The notes under the pieces were generated by a model. The model was not told where the DNA came from and ran no database searches. It saw only the letters and a program-made list of their open reading frames with translations. 64,000 nucleotides of DNA, from positions 1,240,001-1,304,000 of the forward strand of contig NZ_CP023688.1 in assembly GCF_008704655.1 (NCBI RefSeq), given 5' to 3'. This document shows, piece by piece, positions 43,341-51,753 of this stretch (position 1 is its first letter; the number at the start of each line of letters is the position of its first letter). Position numbers and translations under genes: made by a program. Source of the DNA: Streptomyces rimosus. Its GTDB lineage: Bacteria > Actinomycetota > Actinomycetes > Streptomycetales > Streptomycetaceae.

Positions 43341-43389
43341 CCCCGTCCGCCCCCCTCCCTCCCCTCCCCTCCGAAAGGCGGTCACGACC

Positions 43390-44403
43390 ATGCGCGCAGT
43401 TGTCATCGAGGAGCCGAACAAGCTGTCCGTCAGCCAGGTCCCCGACCCGGTGCCCGGCCCCGGCGACGTGGTCCTCAAGGTCACCGCCGCCGGGCTGTGC
43501 GGCACCGATGTGCACATGCTGGCGGGCGAGTTCGGGCCGACGCGGTATCCGGTCATTCCCGGACACGAGTTCTCCGGCGAGGTGGTGGCGGTGGGCTCCG
43601 CCGTGACCGGCTTCGCCGAGGGCGACGCGGTCGCCGCCGACCCGGCCGTCTACTGCGGCACGTGCCACTTCTGTTCCATCGGACACGGCAACCTCTGCGA
43701 GAAGTGGGGCACCATCGGCATCACGATGGACGGCGCCGCCGCCGAGTACGTCCGGGTCCCGGCCGGCAACTGCTACCGCCTTCCGGAGACCGTCGACCTC
43801 CGCCACGCCCCGCTGATCGAACCGCTGTCCACCATCCTGCGCGGCTTCGACCTCGTCGGCCCCAAGCTGGGCGACCACTTCCTGATCTACGGCGCGGGCA
43901 CGATGGGCCTGCTCTACCTCCAGGTCGCGCAGCGTGCGGGCGCCGCCTCGGTGTCGGTGGTGGACATCAACGAGGACCGGCTGGAGGTCGCCCGCGAACT
44001 GGGCGCCGACGCGGTCGCCACCAGCGCGGACGCGCTGACCGCCAACCACCCGCTGGGGTGGCAGGTGGTCACCGACTGCACCGGCAACGTACGGGCCATC
44101 GAGGACGGCCTGACCCGCCCCATCCGCGGCGGCACGTTCCAGCAGTTCGGCTGCGCGCCCGACCAGGAGACGGCCCGGTTCTCGCCGTTCCGGATCTACA
44201 ACGACGAGATCCGCATCGTCGGCAGCATGGCGATCCTGCACACCTACGGCCGGGCGGTCGAGATGCTGGGCAAGGGCATCATCGACTGCGAAAAGATGAT
44301 CACCCACCGCTTCGGCCTCGACCAGTACGCCGAGGCCCTGAAGACGTTCGAACTGGGCACGGGCCGCAAGCTCCAGATCGTCCCGAACGGGGAGGTGGGC
44401 TGA
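43390..44403 (+). CDS. Zinc-dependent medium-chain polyol dehydrogenase
   Basis: A 337-residue MDR dehydrogenase. The catalytic zinc motif GLCGTDVHM (Cys38) and GHEFSGEV are present, structural-zinc cysteines are in YCGTCHFCSIGHGNLCEK, and the nucleotide motif is YGAGTMGLLYLQVAQ. PLSTILRG and VVDINEDR suggest NAD use. Relatives act on sorbitol, threonine or other polyols. It lies 49 bases after RpiB with GAAAGG upstream, and fits as the enzyme oxidising a tetritol or tetrulose intermediate. No kinase is encoded nearby, so the pathway would be incomplete locally. Confidence 0.88.
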   Translation: MRAVVIEEPNKLSVSQVPDPVPGPGDVVLKVTAAGLCGTDVHMLAGEFGPTRYPVIPGHEFSGEVVAVGSAVTGFAEGDAVAADPAVYCGTCHFCSIGHGNLCEKWGTIGITMDGAAAEYVRVPAGNCYRLPETVDLRHAPLIEPLSTILRGFDLVGPKLGDHFLIYGAGTMGLLYLQVAQRAGAASVSVVDINEDRLEVARELGADAVATSADALTANHPLGWQVVTDCTGNVRAIEDGLTRPIRGGTFQQFGCAPDQETARFSPFRIYNDEIRIVGSMAILHTYGRAVEMLGKGIIDCEKMITHRFGLDQYAEALKTFELGTGRKLQIVPNGEVG

Positions 44404-44621
44404 GCGGAGCCGGCGCACCGCGGGGCCGGCCGGCGAACCGCCCAGCCCCGCGACGACCGGCTCAAGAAGCCACGTACGCAGGGAAAACGCAACTTCGACA
44501 GGACCCGCGGAGGCAGCTACCTTCACCTGGTCTTCGGCGATCACCCACGGTCGCACAGGAGTTCCTTCGGGTTGAGCCACCCGAGGGTCCCCACCAGGCA
44601 TCCCCAAGCAGGGAGAAACGC

Positions 44622-45179
44622 ATGCCTCATCTCGCGCTGTACACCTTCGGCGTCCTGAAGTCCCCTCTCACCGACCCCGCACCTCTCACCCGCGAACTCC
44701 GCGACAGCGGCGAGGCCATCTACCGGATGATCAGCCGGCATCCCGGATACCTCACCCGTGCTGTGGCGGCGGACCGCAATCGGGGCTCACACTTCGACCT
44801 GGACTGGGGCGCCTGGGGGGAGTTCACCGTACCGGCCTGGTACGGCAAGGGCCGTACGGTGGAATCCGCCGCCCTGGACGCGACCCTCTCGCTCTGGACC
44901 GGCCTGCGCCCCGCCTTCGACGCCATCTACACCGGCCTGCACCGTGCGGCGCTGAACAGGCGGCACGACTGGTTCGAGAGGACAGGGCACCCGAGTTACG
45001 TGCTCTGGTGGGTCTGCGACGGCGAGATACCCACCTGGCAGGACGGGGTCTCCAGGCTGGAGCACGTCCACGACCACGGCTCCGCGCCGCACGCCTTCAC
45101 CTTCCGGCACCCGTTCACCCCGGACGCAACTCCGACCAGCGTCAAAGCCGTCGGGCCGAACAGCGACCAGGTTCGCTGA
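44622..45179 (+). CDS. DUF3291-like protein
   Basis: A 185-residue protein that matches the DUF3291 layout: an N-terminal LALYTFGVLKSPLTDP, a central FDLDWGAWGEFTVPAWY, then LSLWTGLRPAFDAIYTGLHRAALNRRHDWFER, and LWWVCDGEIPTWQDGVSRLEHVHDHG near the end. It is related in fold to antibiotic-biosynthesis-monooxygenase-type ferredoxin-like proteins, without known activity. The ATG at 44622 follows AGGGAG. The upstream 218 bases hold no gene. Confidence 0.75.
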   Translation: MPHLALYTFGVLKSPLTDPAPLTRELRDSGEAIYRMISRHPGYLTRAVAADRNRGSHFDLDWGAWGEFTVPAWYGKGRTVESAALDATLSLWTGLRPAFDAIYTGLHRAALNRRHDWFERTGHPSYVLWWVCDGEIPTWQDGVSRLEHVHDHGSAPHAFTFRHPFTPDATPTSVKAVGPNSDQVR

Positions 45180-45206
45180 CCGACAGGGAAGCAGCACGCC
45201 CTCCCC

Positions 45207-46133
45207 TCAGCCCCTCCGCGCCCCCTCCCCGAAGTAGTCCCCCGCCCCCAGGTCCTCCAGAAGCCCGGGGTGTACGGGCTCCCAGCCCAGTTGTTTCCTG
45301 GTCAGGGTGCTCGACGTGGGGTTGTCGAGCGGGACCAGGGCGCCGAGGAAGCCGAAGTGGGTGGTTGCCTGGTCGGGGGCGAGTGTGGTGGTGGGCAGGT
45401 CGAGGCCGTGGGCGATGGATTCGGCTATGGCGCGGAACGGGATGCCCTGCTCGGCTGTTCCGTGCAGGGTCGCGCCGGGCGGGGCGGACTCCAGGGCCAG
45501 GCGGAACAGGCGGGCGGCATCGCGCCGGTGGACGGCGGGCCAGTGGTTGGAGCCGTCGCCGATGTACGCCGAGACGCCCTTCTCCCGGGCGGTGGCGATC
45601 AGATGCGGGACGAAGCCCCGGTCGCCCTCGTCGTGCACGGTCGGCGCGAGCCGTACGACCGAGGTGCGCACGCCGCGCCGCGCCAGCGACCTGGCGGTGT
45701 TCTCCGACGCCATCCGCGGTCCGTCCGCGCCGGGCGCGGGCAGGTCCTCCTCGGTCGCGGTACGGCCCGGTGCGAGCGACGCGAGCATCAATGTTCCCGA
45801 GGTGATCACGAGGGGCTTGCCGGTGCCTTCGAGTGCGGCTCCGAGCGCTTCGACGGCGCTCAGGTCCAGCTGGGCAGCGTTGGCGAAGGCCGCCTGGTCC
45901 GAGAAGTCGTGGTGATAGGCGAGGTGGATGACGCCGTCCGCCGCGGCCGCGCCCTCCCGCAGGCTCCCGGGGTCGTCGAGGGTGCCGCGGTGCGCCGCGG
46001 CGCCGGCGGCGGTCAGTGCCGCGGCGGCCCGGTCGGAGCGGGCCAGGCCGAGGACCGTGTGCCCGGCGCCGAGAAGTTCCCGTACCACCGCGGTTCCGAT
46101 GAATCCGGTCGCTCCGGTGACGAATACGCGCAT
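45207..46133 (-). CDS. Extended SDR NAD-dependent epimerase/reductase
   Basis: A 308-residue atypical/extended SDR. FVTGATGFIGTAVVRELL binds NAD(P), and IHLAYHH is in the active-site strand, but the YxxxK motif is not evident: the segment near 145 reads MASENTARSL. The substrate is unknown; many such proteins are annotated as nucleoside-diphosphate-sugar epimerases. The ATG at 46133 has AAGGAG seven bases upstream. It is divergent from a LysR gene with a palindrome in between and is probably regulated by it. Confidence 0.85.
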   Translation of the reverse strand: MRVFVTGATGFIGTAVVRELLGAGHTVLGLARSDRAAAALTAAGAAAHRGTLDDPGSLREGAAAADGVIHLAYHHDFSDQAAFANAAQLDLSAVEALGAALEGTGKPLVITSGTLMLASLAPGRTATEEDLPAPGADGPRMASENTARSLARRGVRTSVVRLAPTVHDEGDRGFVPHLIATAREKGVSAYIGDGSNHWPAVHRRDAARLFRLALESAPPGATLHGTAEQGIPFRAIAESIAHGLDLPTTTLAPDQATTHFGFLGALVPLDNPTSSTLTRKQLGWEPVHPGLLEDLGAGDYFGEGARRG

Positions 46134-46252
46134 GCTGCGCTCCTTGAACTGAATGGCGTGCGGATCCGGCCCCTGTGGTGCGGTGCGTGGAAGCGCTCCG
46201 GGCCGGTGGTCCCATCGTCTGCGGACGGCCCGGCCCCGGTCCAAAGCTTGTT

Positions 46253-46270
46253 CCGTATGGCGGCATACGG
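46253..46270. promoter_or_regulatory. Perfect palindrome between epimerase and LysR gene
   Basis: CCGTATG (46253-46259), a 4-base spacer, and CATACGG (46264-46270). It lies in the 195-base divergent region, about 60 bases before the LysR start, as expected for a LysR recognition site (inverted repeat of about 15-18 bases). Confidence 0.55.
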
Positions 46271-46328
46271 TTTGGGCATCACCCCTGGTCAGAGCGGCTG
46301 CACGGGGCGGAGGGCGTACGCTTCGGGC

Positions 46329-47249
46329 ATGTCCGGTTCCCCGCCCGCACCCGACCTCGACCTCCGCCTGGTGCGCTACTTCACGGCCGTCGCCGAGCAC
46401 CGGCACTTCGGCCGCGCCGCCGAGGCCCTGCGCATCACCCAGCCGTCCCTGAGCCGCCAGATACGCAACCTCGAACGGCAGCTGGGCGCCCGGCTGCTGG
46501 ACCGCACCCCGCAGGGCAACCGGCTCACGGAGGCCGGGGAGATCTTCCTGCCCCGCGCCAAGGCGCTGCTGCGCTCCGCCGCGCAGGCCGCGGCCGCCAC
46601 ACGCGCCGCCGCCGAGCCCACCGGTATCACCGTCGGGTACACGACCGGCGTCTTCGTCACTCCGGCGGTGCGGGAGCTGCGCCGCCGGCATCCGGACGCG
46701 GAGGTGCGCACCGTCCATGTGGATCTCCAGGACGTACGTGCCGCGCTGCTCGACCACCGGGTGGACGCGCTGGTGAGCCGGCTGCCGTTCGCGACCGGCC
46801 GGCTGGACGTGACGGTTCTCTACGACGAGCCCCGGATGCTGCTGGTGCCGCTCGACCACCGGCTCGCCGGCAGGGAATCCGTCACCTTCGACGACATCGC
46901 CGACGAGCCCGTGCCCCGGCTGCGCCGGGCCGATCCGCACTTCGAGGCATTCTGGCGCATCGATCCCCGGCCCGACGGGCGCCCGGCCCCCACCGGCCCG
47001 CTGATCGACGGCCTGGAGGACAAGTTCGAAGTCGTCGCCGCAGGTCAGGCGGTGGCCATTTCGGCCGGGCCGCGCGCCCACGGGCTGCGCCCGGACCTCA
47101 CCGCGATCCCCCTGCGCGACGCCGAGCCGAGCCATGTCGTCCTGGCGACCCGCGCCGGTGACCGCGGCCGCCTGGTGGCGGCCTTCCGCACGGCGGCCCG
47201 CGACCAGCTGACCGGCCCGGCGGACAGCCGCCCGCGTACGGGTAGGTGA
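46329..47249 (+). CDS. LysR-family transcriptional regulator
   Basis: A 306-residue LysR regulator. The HTH is at about 10-70 (LVRYFTAVAEHRHFGRAAEALRITQPSLSRQIRNLERQLGARLLDR). The periplasmic-binding-like effector domain starts near 95 (ITVGYTTGVFVTPAVREL). The ATG at 46329 lies downstream of a perfect palindrome shared with the divergent SDR gene, the probable target. The effector is unknown. The C-terminus is followed after 40 bases by acyl-CoA dehydrogenase. Confidence 0.9.
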   Translation: MSGSPPAPDLDLRLVRYFTAVAEHRHFGRAAEALRITQPSLSRQIRNLERQLGARLLDRTPQGNRLTEAGEIFLPRAKALLRSAAQAAAATRAAAEPTGITVGYTTGVFVTPAVRELRRRHPDAEVRTVHVDLQDVRAALLDHRVDALVSRLPFATGRLDVTVLYDEPRMLLVPLDHRLAGRESVTFDDIADEPVPRLRRADPHFEAFWRIDPRPDGRPAPTGPLIDGLEDKFEVVAAGQAVAISAGPRAHGLRPDLTAIPLRDAEPSHVVLATRAGDRGRLVAAFRTAARDQLTGPADSRPRTGR

Positions 47250-47289
47250 AGCACGTCCGCGAGCACCGCCCGCCGAAGGAGGCCGCACC

Positions 47290-48453
47290 ATGTCCGGTCA
47301 CGATCCGCTCTCCCCCGAGGAACGCGCCGTCGTCGATGTCGTCCGGGACTTCGTGGACCGCGATGTACGACCGGTGGCACGCGAGTCGGAGCACGCGAAC
47401 CGCTACCCGGAGCAGCTTGTCGAGCGGATGAAGCAGCTCGGTGTCTTCGGCCTCGCGGTGCCCGCCCCGTACGGCCCCGCCCCCGTCTCCGCGCCGTGCT
47501 TCGCCCTGGTCACCGAGGAGTTGGCGCGCGGCTGGATGAGTCTGGCCGGCGCCATGGGCGGCCATACGGTGGTGTGTTCCCTGCTCGTCCGGTACGGCAC
47601 GCCGGAGCAGCGGGAGCGGTGGCTGCCGCGGCTGGCCACCGGTGAGGTACGGGCCGCGATGGCGCTCACCGAGCCGGGCGGCGGCTCGGACCTCCAGGCG
47701 CTGCGCACCACCGCGCGCCGCGCCGCCGACGGCTCGTACGTCGTCCAGGGCGCCAAGACCTGGATCACCAACGCCCGCCGCGCCGGTCTGATCGCGCTGC
47801 TGGTCAAGACCGACCCGGCGGCCGAGCCCGCGCACCGCGGCATGTCCGTCCTGCTGGCCGAGCACGGCCCGGGGATGACCGTCTCGCGCGATCTGCCGAA
47901 GCTGGGTTACAAGGGCGTGGAGAGCTGTGAGCTGGCGTTCGACGGTTTCCGGGTGCCGGGGGACGCGCTGCTCGGCGGCCGGGAGGGGCGGGGGTTCGGG
48001 CAGATGATGCGCGGGCTGGAGATCGGCCGGATCCAGGTCGCCGCGCGGGCGGTGGGCGTCGGGCGGGCCGCCTTCGAGGATTCCGTACGGTACGCGCGGC
48101 AGCGGGAGAGCTTCGGCAAGCCGATCTGGCGGCACCAGGCGGTCGGCAACCTGCTGGCGGAGATGGCCACGTCGCTGTCGGCGGCGCGCCAGTTGGTGCT
48201 GCACGCGGCGCGGACGTACGACGGCGGGCAGCGGTCCGACCTGGAGGCGGGCATGGCGAAGCTGTTCGCGTCCGAGACGGCGATGCGTATCGCCCTGGAC
48301 GCGGTGCGGGTGCACGGCGGGTACGGCTATTCCACCGAGTTCGACGTGGAGCGGTACTTCCGCGACGCGCCGCTGATGATCGTCGGTGAGGGGACCAACG
48401 AGATCCAGAAGGACGTGATCGTGCGGCAGCTGATGCGGCGCGGCGGACTGTGA
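47290..48453 (+). CDS. Acyl-CoA dehydrogenase
   Basis: A 387-residue FAD flavoenzyme that introduces an alpha-beta double bond into acyl-CoA. AMALTEPGGGSD and YVVQGAKTWITNA bind FAD, YARQRESFGKPIWRHQAV and VHGGYGYSTEFDVERYFRDAPLMIVGEGTNEIQ are C-domain signatures, and the Glu of VGEGTNE is in the catalytic-base position. The ATG at 47290 has GAAGGAGG upstream. An acyl-CoA synthetase converges on it 26 bases downstream, so both may handle the same kind of acyl substrate. Confidence 0.92.
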   Translation: MSGHDPLSPEERAVVDVVRDFVDRDVRPVARESEHANRYPEQLVERMKQLGVFGLAVPAPYGPAPVSAPCFALVTEELARGWMSLAGAMGGHTVVCSLLVRYGTPEQRERWLPRLATGEVRAAMALTEPGGGSDLQALRTTARRAADGSYVVQGAKTWITNARRAGLIALLVKTDPAAEPAHRGMSVLLAEHGPGMTVSRDLPKLGYKGVESCELAFDGFRVPGDALLGGREGRGFGQMMRGLEIGRIQVAARAVGVGRAAFEDSVRYARQRESFGKPIWRHQAVGNLLAEMATSLSAARQLVLHAARTYDGGQRSDLEAGMAKLFASETAMRIALDAVRVHGGYGYSTEFDVERYFRDAPLMIVGEGTNEIQKDVIVRQLMRRGGL

Positions 48454-48479
48454 GAGAGACCGGGCCGGCGGGCGGCCGC

Positions 48480-50030
48480 TCAGATCGCCCGGTCGCGCCC
48501 GGCCCAGTACGGCTCGCGCAGCTGCCGTTTGAACAGCTTGCCGGACTCGTCGCGCGGCAGGCTCTCCTCGAAGACGACCATCTTGGGCACCTTGTACGAG
48601 GCGAGCCGGTCGGCGACCTGGGCCCGTACGTCCTCGGCGGTGAGCGCGGCGCCCGGCTCCGGCTGGACGTGCGCGGCGAGCGACTCGCCGAACTCCTCGT
48701 CGGGGATGCCGAAGACGGCCACGTCCCGCACCCCGTCGAGGCCGAGCAGGCAGCCCTCGATCTCGGCCGGGTAGATGTTGACGCCGCCGGAGATGACCAG
48801 GTCGCTGCGGCGGTCGCTGAGGTAGAGGTAGCCGTCCGCGTCGAGGTGGCCGATGTCGCCGATCGTCACGTAGCCGGGCAGCCGCTCGGCCTCCATCGCC
48901 GCGCGCTTGGCGGGGTCGCCGAGGTAGGTGAACTGCGGCCAGGTGTCGGACGGCTTGAGATAGACCTCGCCGGTGCGGCCGGTGGGCAGCGGCGCCCCGT
49001 CGGGGCCGAGGACGGCCACCGCCGAGGTCTCCACGGCGCGGCCGACCGTGCCGGGGTGCGCCAGCCACTCCTGGCTGTCGCACCAGGTCACGGCGCCGGT
49101 TTCGCTGCCGCCGTAGTACTCGCGCAGTACCGGCCCCAGCCAGTCGATCATGGCGTGCTTGACGTGCGGCGGACAGGGCGCGGCGGCGTGCACGACGGAG
49201 GTGAGCGAGGACAGGTCGTAGCGCTCGCGGACCTCCTTGGGCAGCCGCAGCAGCCGTACGAACATGGTCGGTACCAGCTGCGCCTGCTCGACGCGGTGGC
49301 GCTCGACCAGCCGCAGGAACTCCTCGGCGTCGAAGCGCGGCATCAGGGTGATGTCCAGGCCGCCGGCCAGGGCGAGGACGGCATGCTGGCTGGGTGAGGC
49401 GTGGTAGAGCGGGGCGGGGATCAGGGTGCGGCCGCCGGGGCGCACCGCGAAGTATTCGAGGAACTTCGCGACCGACTCGGCGAGTTGTTCCTCGCCGACC
49501 GGATCGCGCAGCACGCCTTTCGGGCGGCCGGTGGTTCCCGAGCTGTAGATGACGGTGGAGGGGCGGCGGGCGGCGGCCTCGGTGAGCGGCGGGTGCCCGG
49601 CGAGCCAGGTGTCCAGGAGCGGGTGGTCGCCGGTGACCGGCGGGCACGGGAAGCCGCAGGCCGCGGCGATGCCGTCGGGCACCGGAACCTCGATGAGGCG
49701 GGCACGGGCGGGCAGCGCGGCGGCGACCGCGGGCAGCAGGTCGGTATGCGCGAAGACGACCTTGCTGTCGCTGTCGCCGAGCACATGGCTCAGCTCGTCG
49801 TGCCGGAAGTGCCAGTTGACGGGGACGGCCGAGGCACCGAGCAGCGCCGCTCCGGCGGCGATCTCCAGGTGCGCGGGTTCGTTGCGCAGCACGATCGCGA
49901 TGCGCTCCCCGGGTTCGACGCCCAGGGCGTGCAGGCCGGACGCGATGCGGGCGGCCCGTTGCCGGAACGCCGGGTACGAGCGTTCGACCCCGGCGCAGCG
50001 AATGGCGGGGGGCGTGGCGGCGACGTCCAT
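48480..50030 (-). CDS. AMP-forming acyl-CoA synthetase
   Basis: A 516-residue adenylate-forming enzyme. VIYSSGTTGRPKGVL is the P-loop-like A3 motif, YYGGSETGAVTWC the A5 motif, TIGDIGHLDADGYLYLSDR the A7-A8 region, and DESGKLFKRQL holds the C-terminal catalytic Lys. It ligates a carboxylic acid to CoA via an acyl-AMP. The substrate is uncertain; medium- or long-chain acids are likely. ATG 50030 is preceded by GGAGGCTAC. It is convergent with the dehydrogenase. Confidence 0.9.
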   Translation of the reverse strand: MDVAATPPAIRCAGVERSYPAFRQRAARIASGLHALGVEPGERIAIVLRNEPAHLEIAAGAALLGASAVPVNWHFRHDELSHVLGDSDSKVVFAHTDLLPAVAAALPARARLIEVPVPDGIAAACGFPCPPVTGDHPLLDTWLAGHPPLTEAAARRPSTVIYSSGTTGRPKGVLRDPVGEEQLAESVAKFLEYFAVRPGGRTLIPAPLYHASPSQHAVLALAGGLDITLMPRFDAEEFLRLVERHRVEQAQLVPTMFVRLLRLPKEVRERYDLSSLTSVVHAAAPCPPHVKHAMIDWLGPVLREYYGGSETGAVTWCDSQEWLAHPGTVGRAVETSAVAVLGPDGAPLPTGRTGEVYLKPSDTWPQFTYLGDPAKRAAMEAERLPGYVTIGDIGHLDADGYLYLSDRRSDLVISGGVNIYPAEIEGCLLGLDGVRDVAVFGIPDEEFGESLAAHVQPEPGAALTAEDVRAQVADRLASYKVPKMVVFEESLPRDESGKLFKRQLREPYWAGRDRAI

Positions 50031-50496
50031 GTAGCCTCCAGACGGTTGCGGCTCGCGCCCATTGAACAGGTGCTTCCGCCCGGCCGCCAGGGCGCTGACA
50101 AGCCGTCAGCAAGACGACGGGGCAGGGCGGCGGCACTGAACGAGCAGGCCGGTGCCCGCCCGGCGTCGGGGGCCCGACATCCGAGGTATGGCCTCCGTAC
50201 GGCCGCCAACCACCCGTTTCGAGCCAGCCGTTCGCCTCCGGTGCTCCGAGGTCTGTCCCGCCGAAGGGCTTCCGGCGCCGGTGCGGCGACTGCACCATGC
50301 GGGGGACACAACGGCATGCACATGACCGGCCGGTGCCGGGAGGCCGGCCGGCGACCGACCGCAAAGGAGCACGCGATGCGCAGCCGTACGAGACCGGGCC
50401 GGGCACGAACCACGCCGTCGTGCGCTCTACCCGTCGTGAACGCGACCGTGCGTCGCGCCGCGGTCGCCGCCGTACCCGCTCCTATCCTCGGTGAAC
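50031..50496. other. Intergenic region with one dubious small frame
   Basis: Divergent spacer of about 465 bases. A 57-codon frame (ATG 50376 to 50549) has a strong AAAGGAG seven bases upstream but encodes an Arg/Pro-rich peptide of random look and overlaps the next gene out of frame. It could be a short upstream peptide affecting that gene, or chance. Promoters for both flanking genes must lie here. Nothing else was recognised. Confidence 0.35.
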
Positions 50497-51120
50497 ATGA
50501 GCCAACACGAAAAGGACAAGAACGGTTCCGATGCAGGCGGAAAGGGTGATCACGATGTGCTGCTGCGTCGGCACGGCGAGGCCATCGCCCTGTTCGGCAG
50601 CCGGGTGCACCGGGTGCGCGACGACCAGTGGGACGCCCCGACACCGTGCGCCGAGTGGTCGGTGCGCGACCTGGTCGGCCACCTGACGGTGGAGCAGCTG
50701 TGGGTGCCGCGCCTGGTGCGGGACGGCGCCACCATCGAGGAGGTGGGGGACGACTACGACGGCGACCAGCTCGGTGACGACCCGGCCGGGGCGTGGGACC
50801 GCGCGGCGGTGGCCGCGGTGGCGGCGTTCTCCGAGCCGGGCGCGCTGGACCGGACGGTCCACCTGTCCTCGGGGCCCAGTTCGGCCGCGGCGTACTGCTC
50901 GCAGATGATGATGGACGCGGTGGTCCACTCCTGGGACCTGTCGCGGGCCATCGGCGCGGACGAGCGGCTGCCGCCGGAGCTGGCGAGCGCGGCGCTGCGC
51001 GAGGTCGAGCCGTACGCGGACGAACTCGCGGACACGTCCATGTTCGCCGACCCCGTGACACCGCCGCCCGGAGCGGACGACCTGACCCGGCTGCTGTGCC
51101 TGCTGGGCCGCCGGCCGTGA
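50497..51120 (+). CDS. TIGR03086-like DinB/maleylpyruvate-isomerase-fold protein
   Basis: A 207-residue protein of the mycothiol-dependent maleylpyruvate isomerase/DinB-like superfamily. WDAPTPCAEWSVRDLVGHLTVEQLW gives the first metal-ligand His, and MMMDAVVHSWDLSRAIG contains a second conserved His and Trp. TIGR03086 proteins often contain a bound metal; function is unknown, perhaps in mycothiol-linked detoxification. The start may be ATG 50497 or GTG 50491 two codons earlier; neither has a strong ribosome site. Confidence 0.82.
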   Translation: MSQHEKDKNGSDAGGKGDHDVLLRRHGEAIALFGSRVHRVRDDQWDAPTPCAEWSVRDLVGHLTVEQLWVPRLVRDGATIEEVGDDYDGDQLGDDPAGAWDRAAVAAVAAFSEPGALDRTVHLSSGPSSAAAYCSQMMMDAVVHSWDLSRAIGADERLPPELASAALREVEPYADELADTSMFADPVTPPPGADDLTRLLCLLGRRP

Positions 51121-51199
51121 GAGGCCCGGCGGCGCCGGGAGGACGCCGGCCGGTGTCCGCGGGCCGTCCGGGCCCGCGGAGGTCCGCCGGCCGGCGCGG

Positions 51200-51370
51200 T
51201 CAGTCGATGCCGCGGAAGATGTAGGGCTCGGCCGGGTCGTCGTCGCAGCCCGCGACTCTGACCGGGACGCAGCGGCCCCAGACCTCCAGATTGCGGACTT
51301 CCCCGATCCGGCCCGGGCGCTCGCTCCGCTTGGGCCGCGGCTGTTTGCGTTGCGCGTTTTCCAATGCCAC
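51200..51370 (-). CDS. Small basic protein, unknown function
   Basis: A 56-residue protein beginning at GTG 51370 (ALENAQRKQPRPKRSERP...), six bases after GAAGGAG. The N-terminal half is very basic; the C-terminal half (EVRNLEVWGRCVPVRVAG then DDDPAEPYIF) looks structured and has one or two Cys. An alternative GTG is one codon upstream. I do not recognise the family. The strong ribosome site and the biased codon use argue that it is real. Confidence 0.6.
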   Translation of the reverse strand: MALENAQRKQPRPKRSERPGRIGEVRNLEVWGRCVPVRVAGCDDDPAEPYIFRGID

Positions 51371-51753
51371 CACGCACTCCTTCATCAAGGGACACTTCCG
51401 ACGCGGTGGCGCCTTCATACGAACCGGGACGTCGGCCAGGGTTCGTGGCACTTCCCGCGACGGGCCAAGGGTGTTGGCATCTCCCAGACAGGTCGTCCGT
51501 CGTCCACCAGATTAACGACCGCGACCGACGCGCGCTCGACATTTACCGGTAATGGCCGCAAGTCGGGGGTAATGCCTAGATTCTGCCGGAGGCCGCCCGC
51601 CTCCGCCGGGCCAGGGCAAAAGGAGCCCCGGGCCCGGCGGCGGGCACGGGCCGGTGCCGACCGGCGGTCCGCCCGGCGTTCACCCGTTTGCCGTACGGGA
51701 CGCGGTCAGCGGTCCGGCAATCGGCGGACGGAGGCCCGCCGTCCCTGTGGGCG
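51371..51753. other. Spacer with AT-rich promoter-like segment
   Basis: 380 bases without a convincing gene, upstream of the small basic protein and downstream of the Fpg/Nei gene. The segment 51500-51590 is relatively AT-rich and contains a 10-base palindrome, TTACCGGTAA (51543-51552). It probably holds the promoter of the small basic protein. Confidence 0.4.

Noticed and set aside
50376..50549. 57-codon gene with a strong ribosome site
   Set aside because: The peptide is Arg/Pro-rich with no protein-like pattern and overlaps the next gene out of frame; kept only as a note in the intergenic entry.
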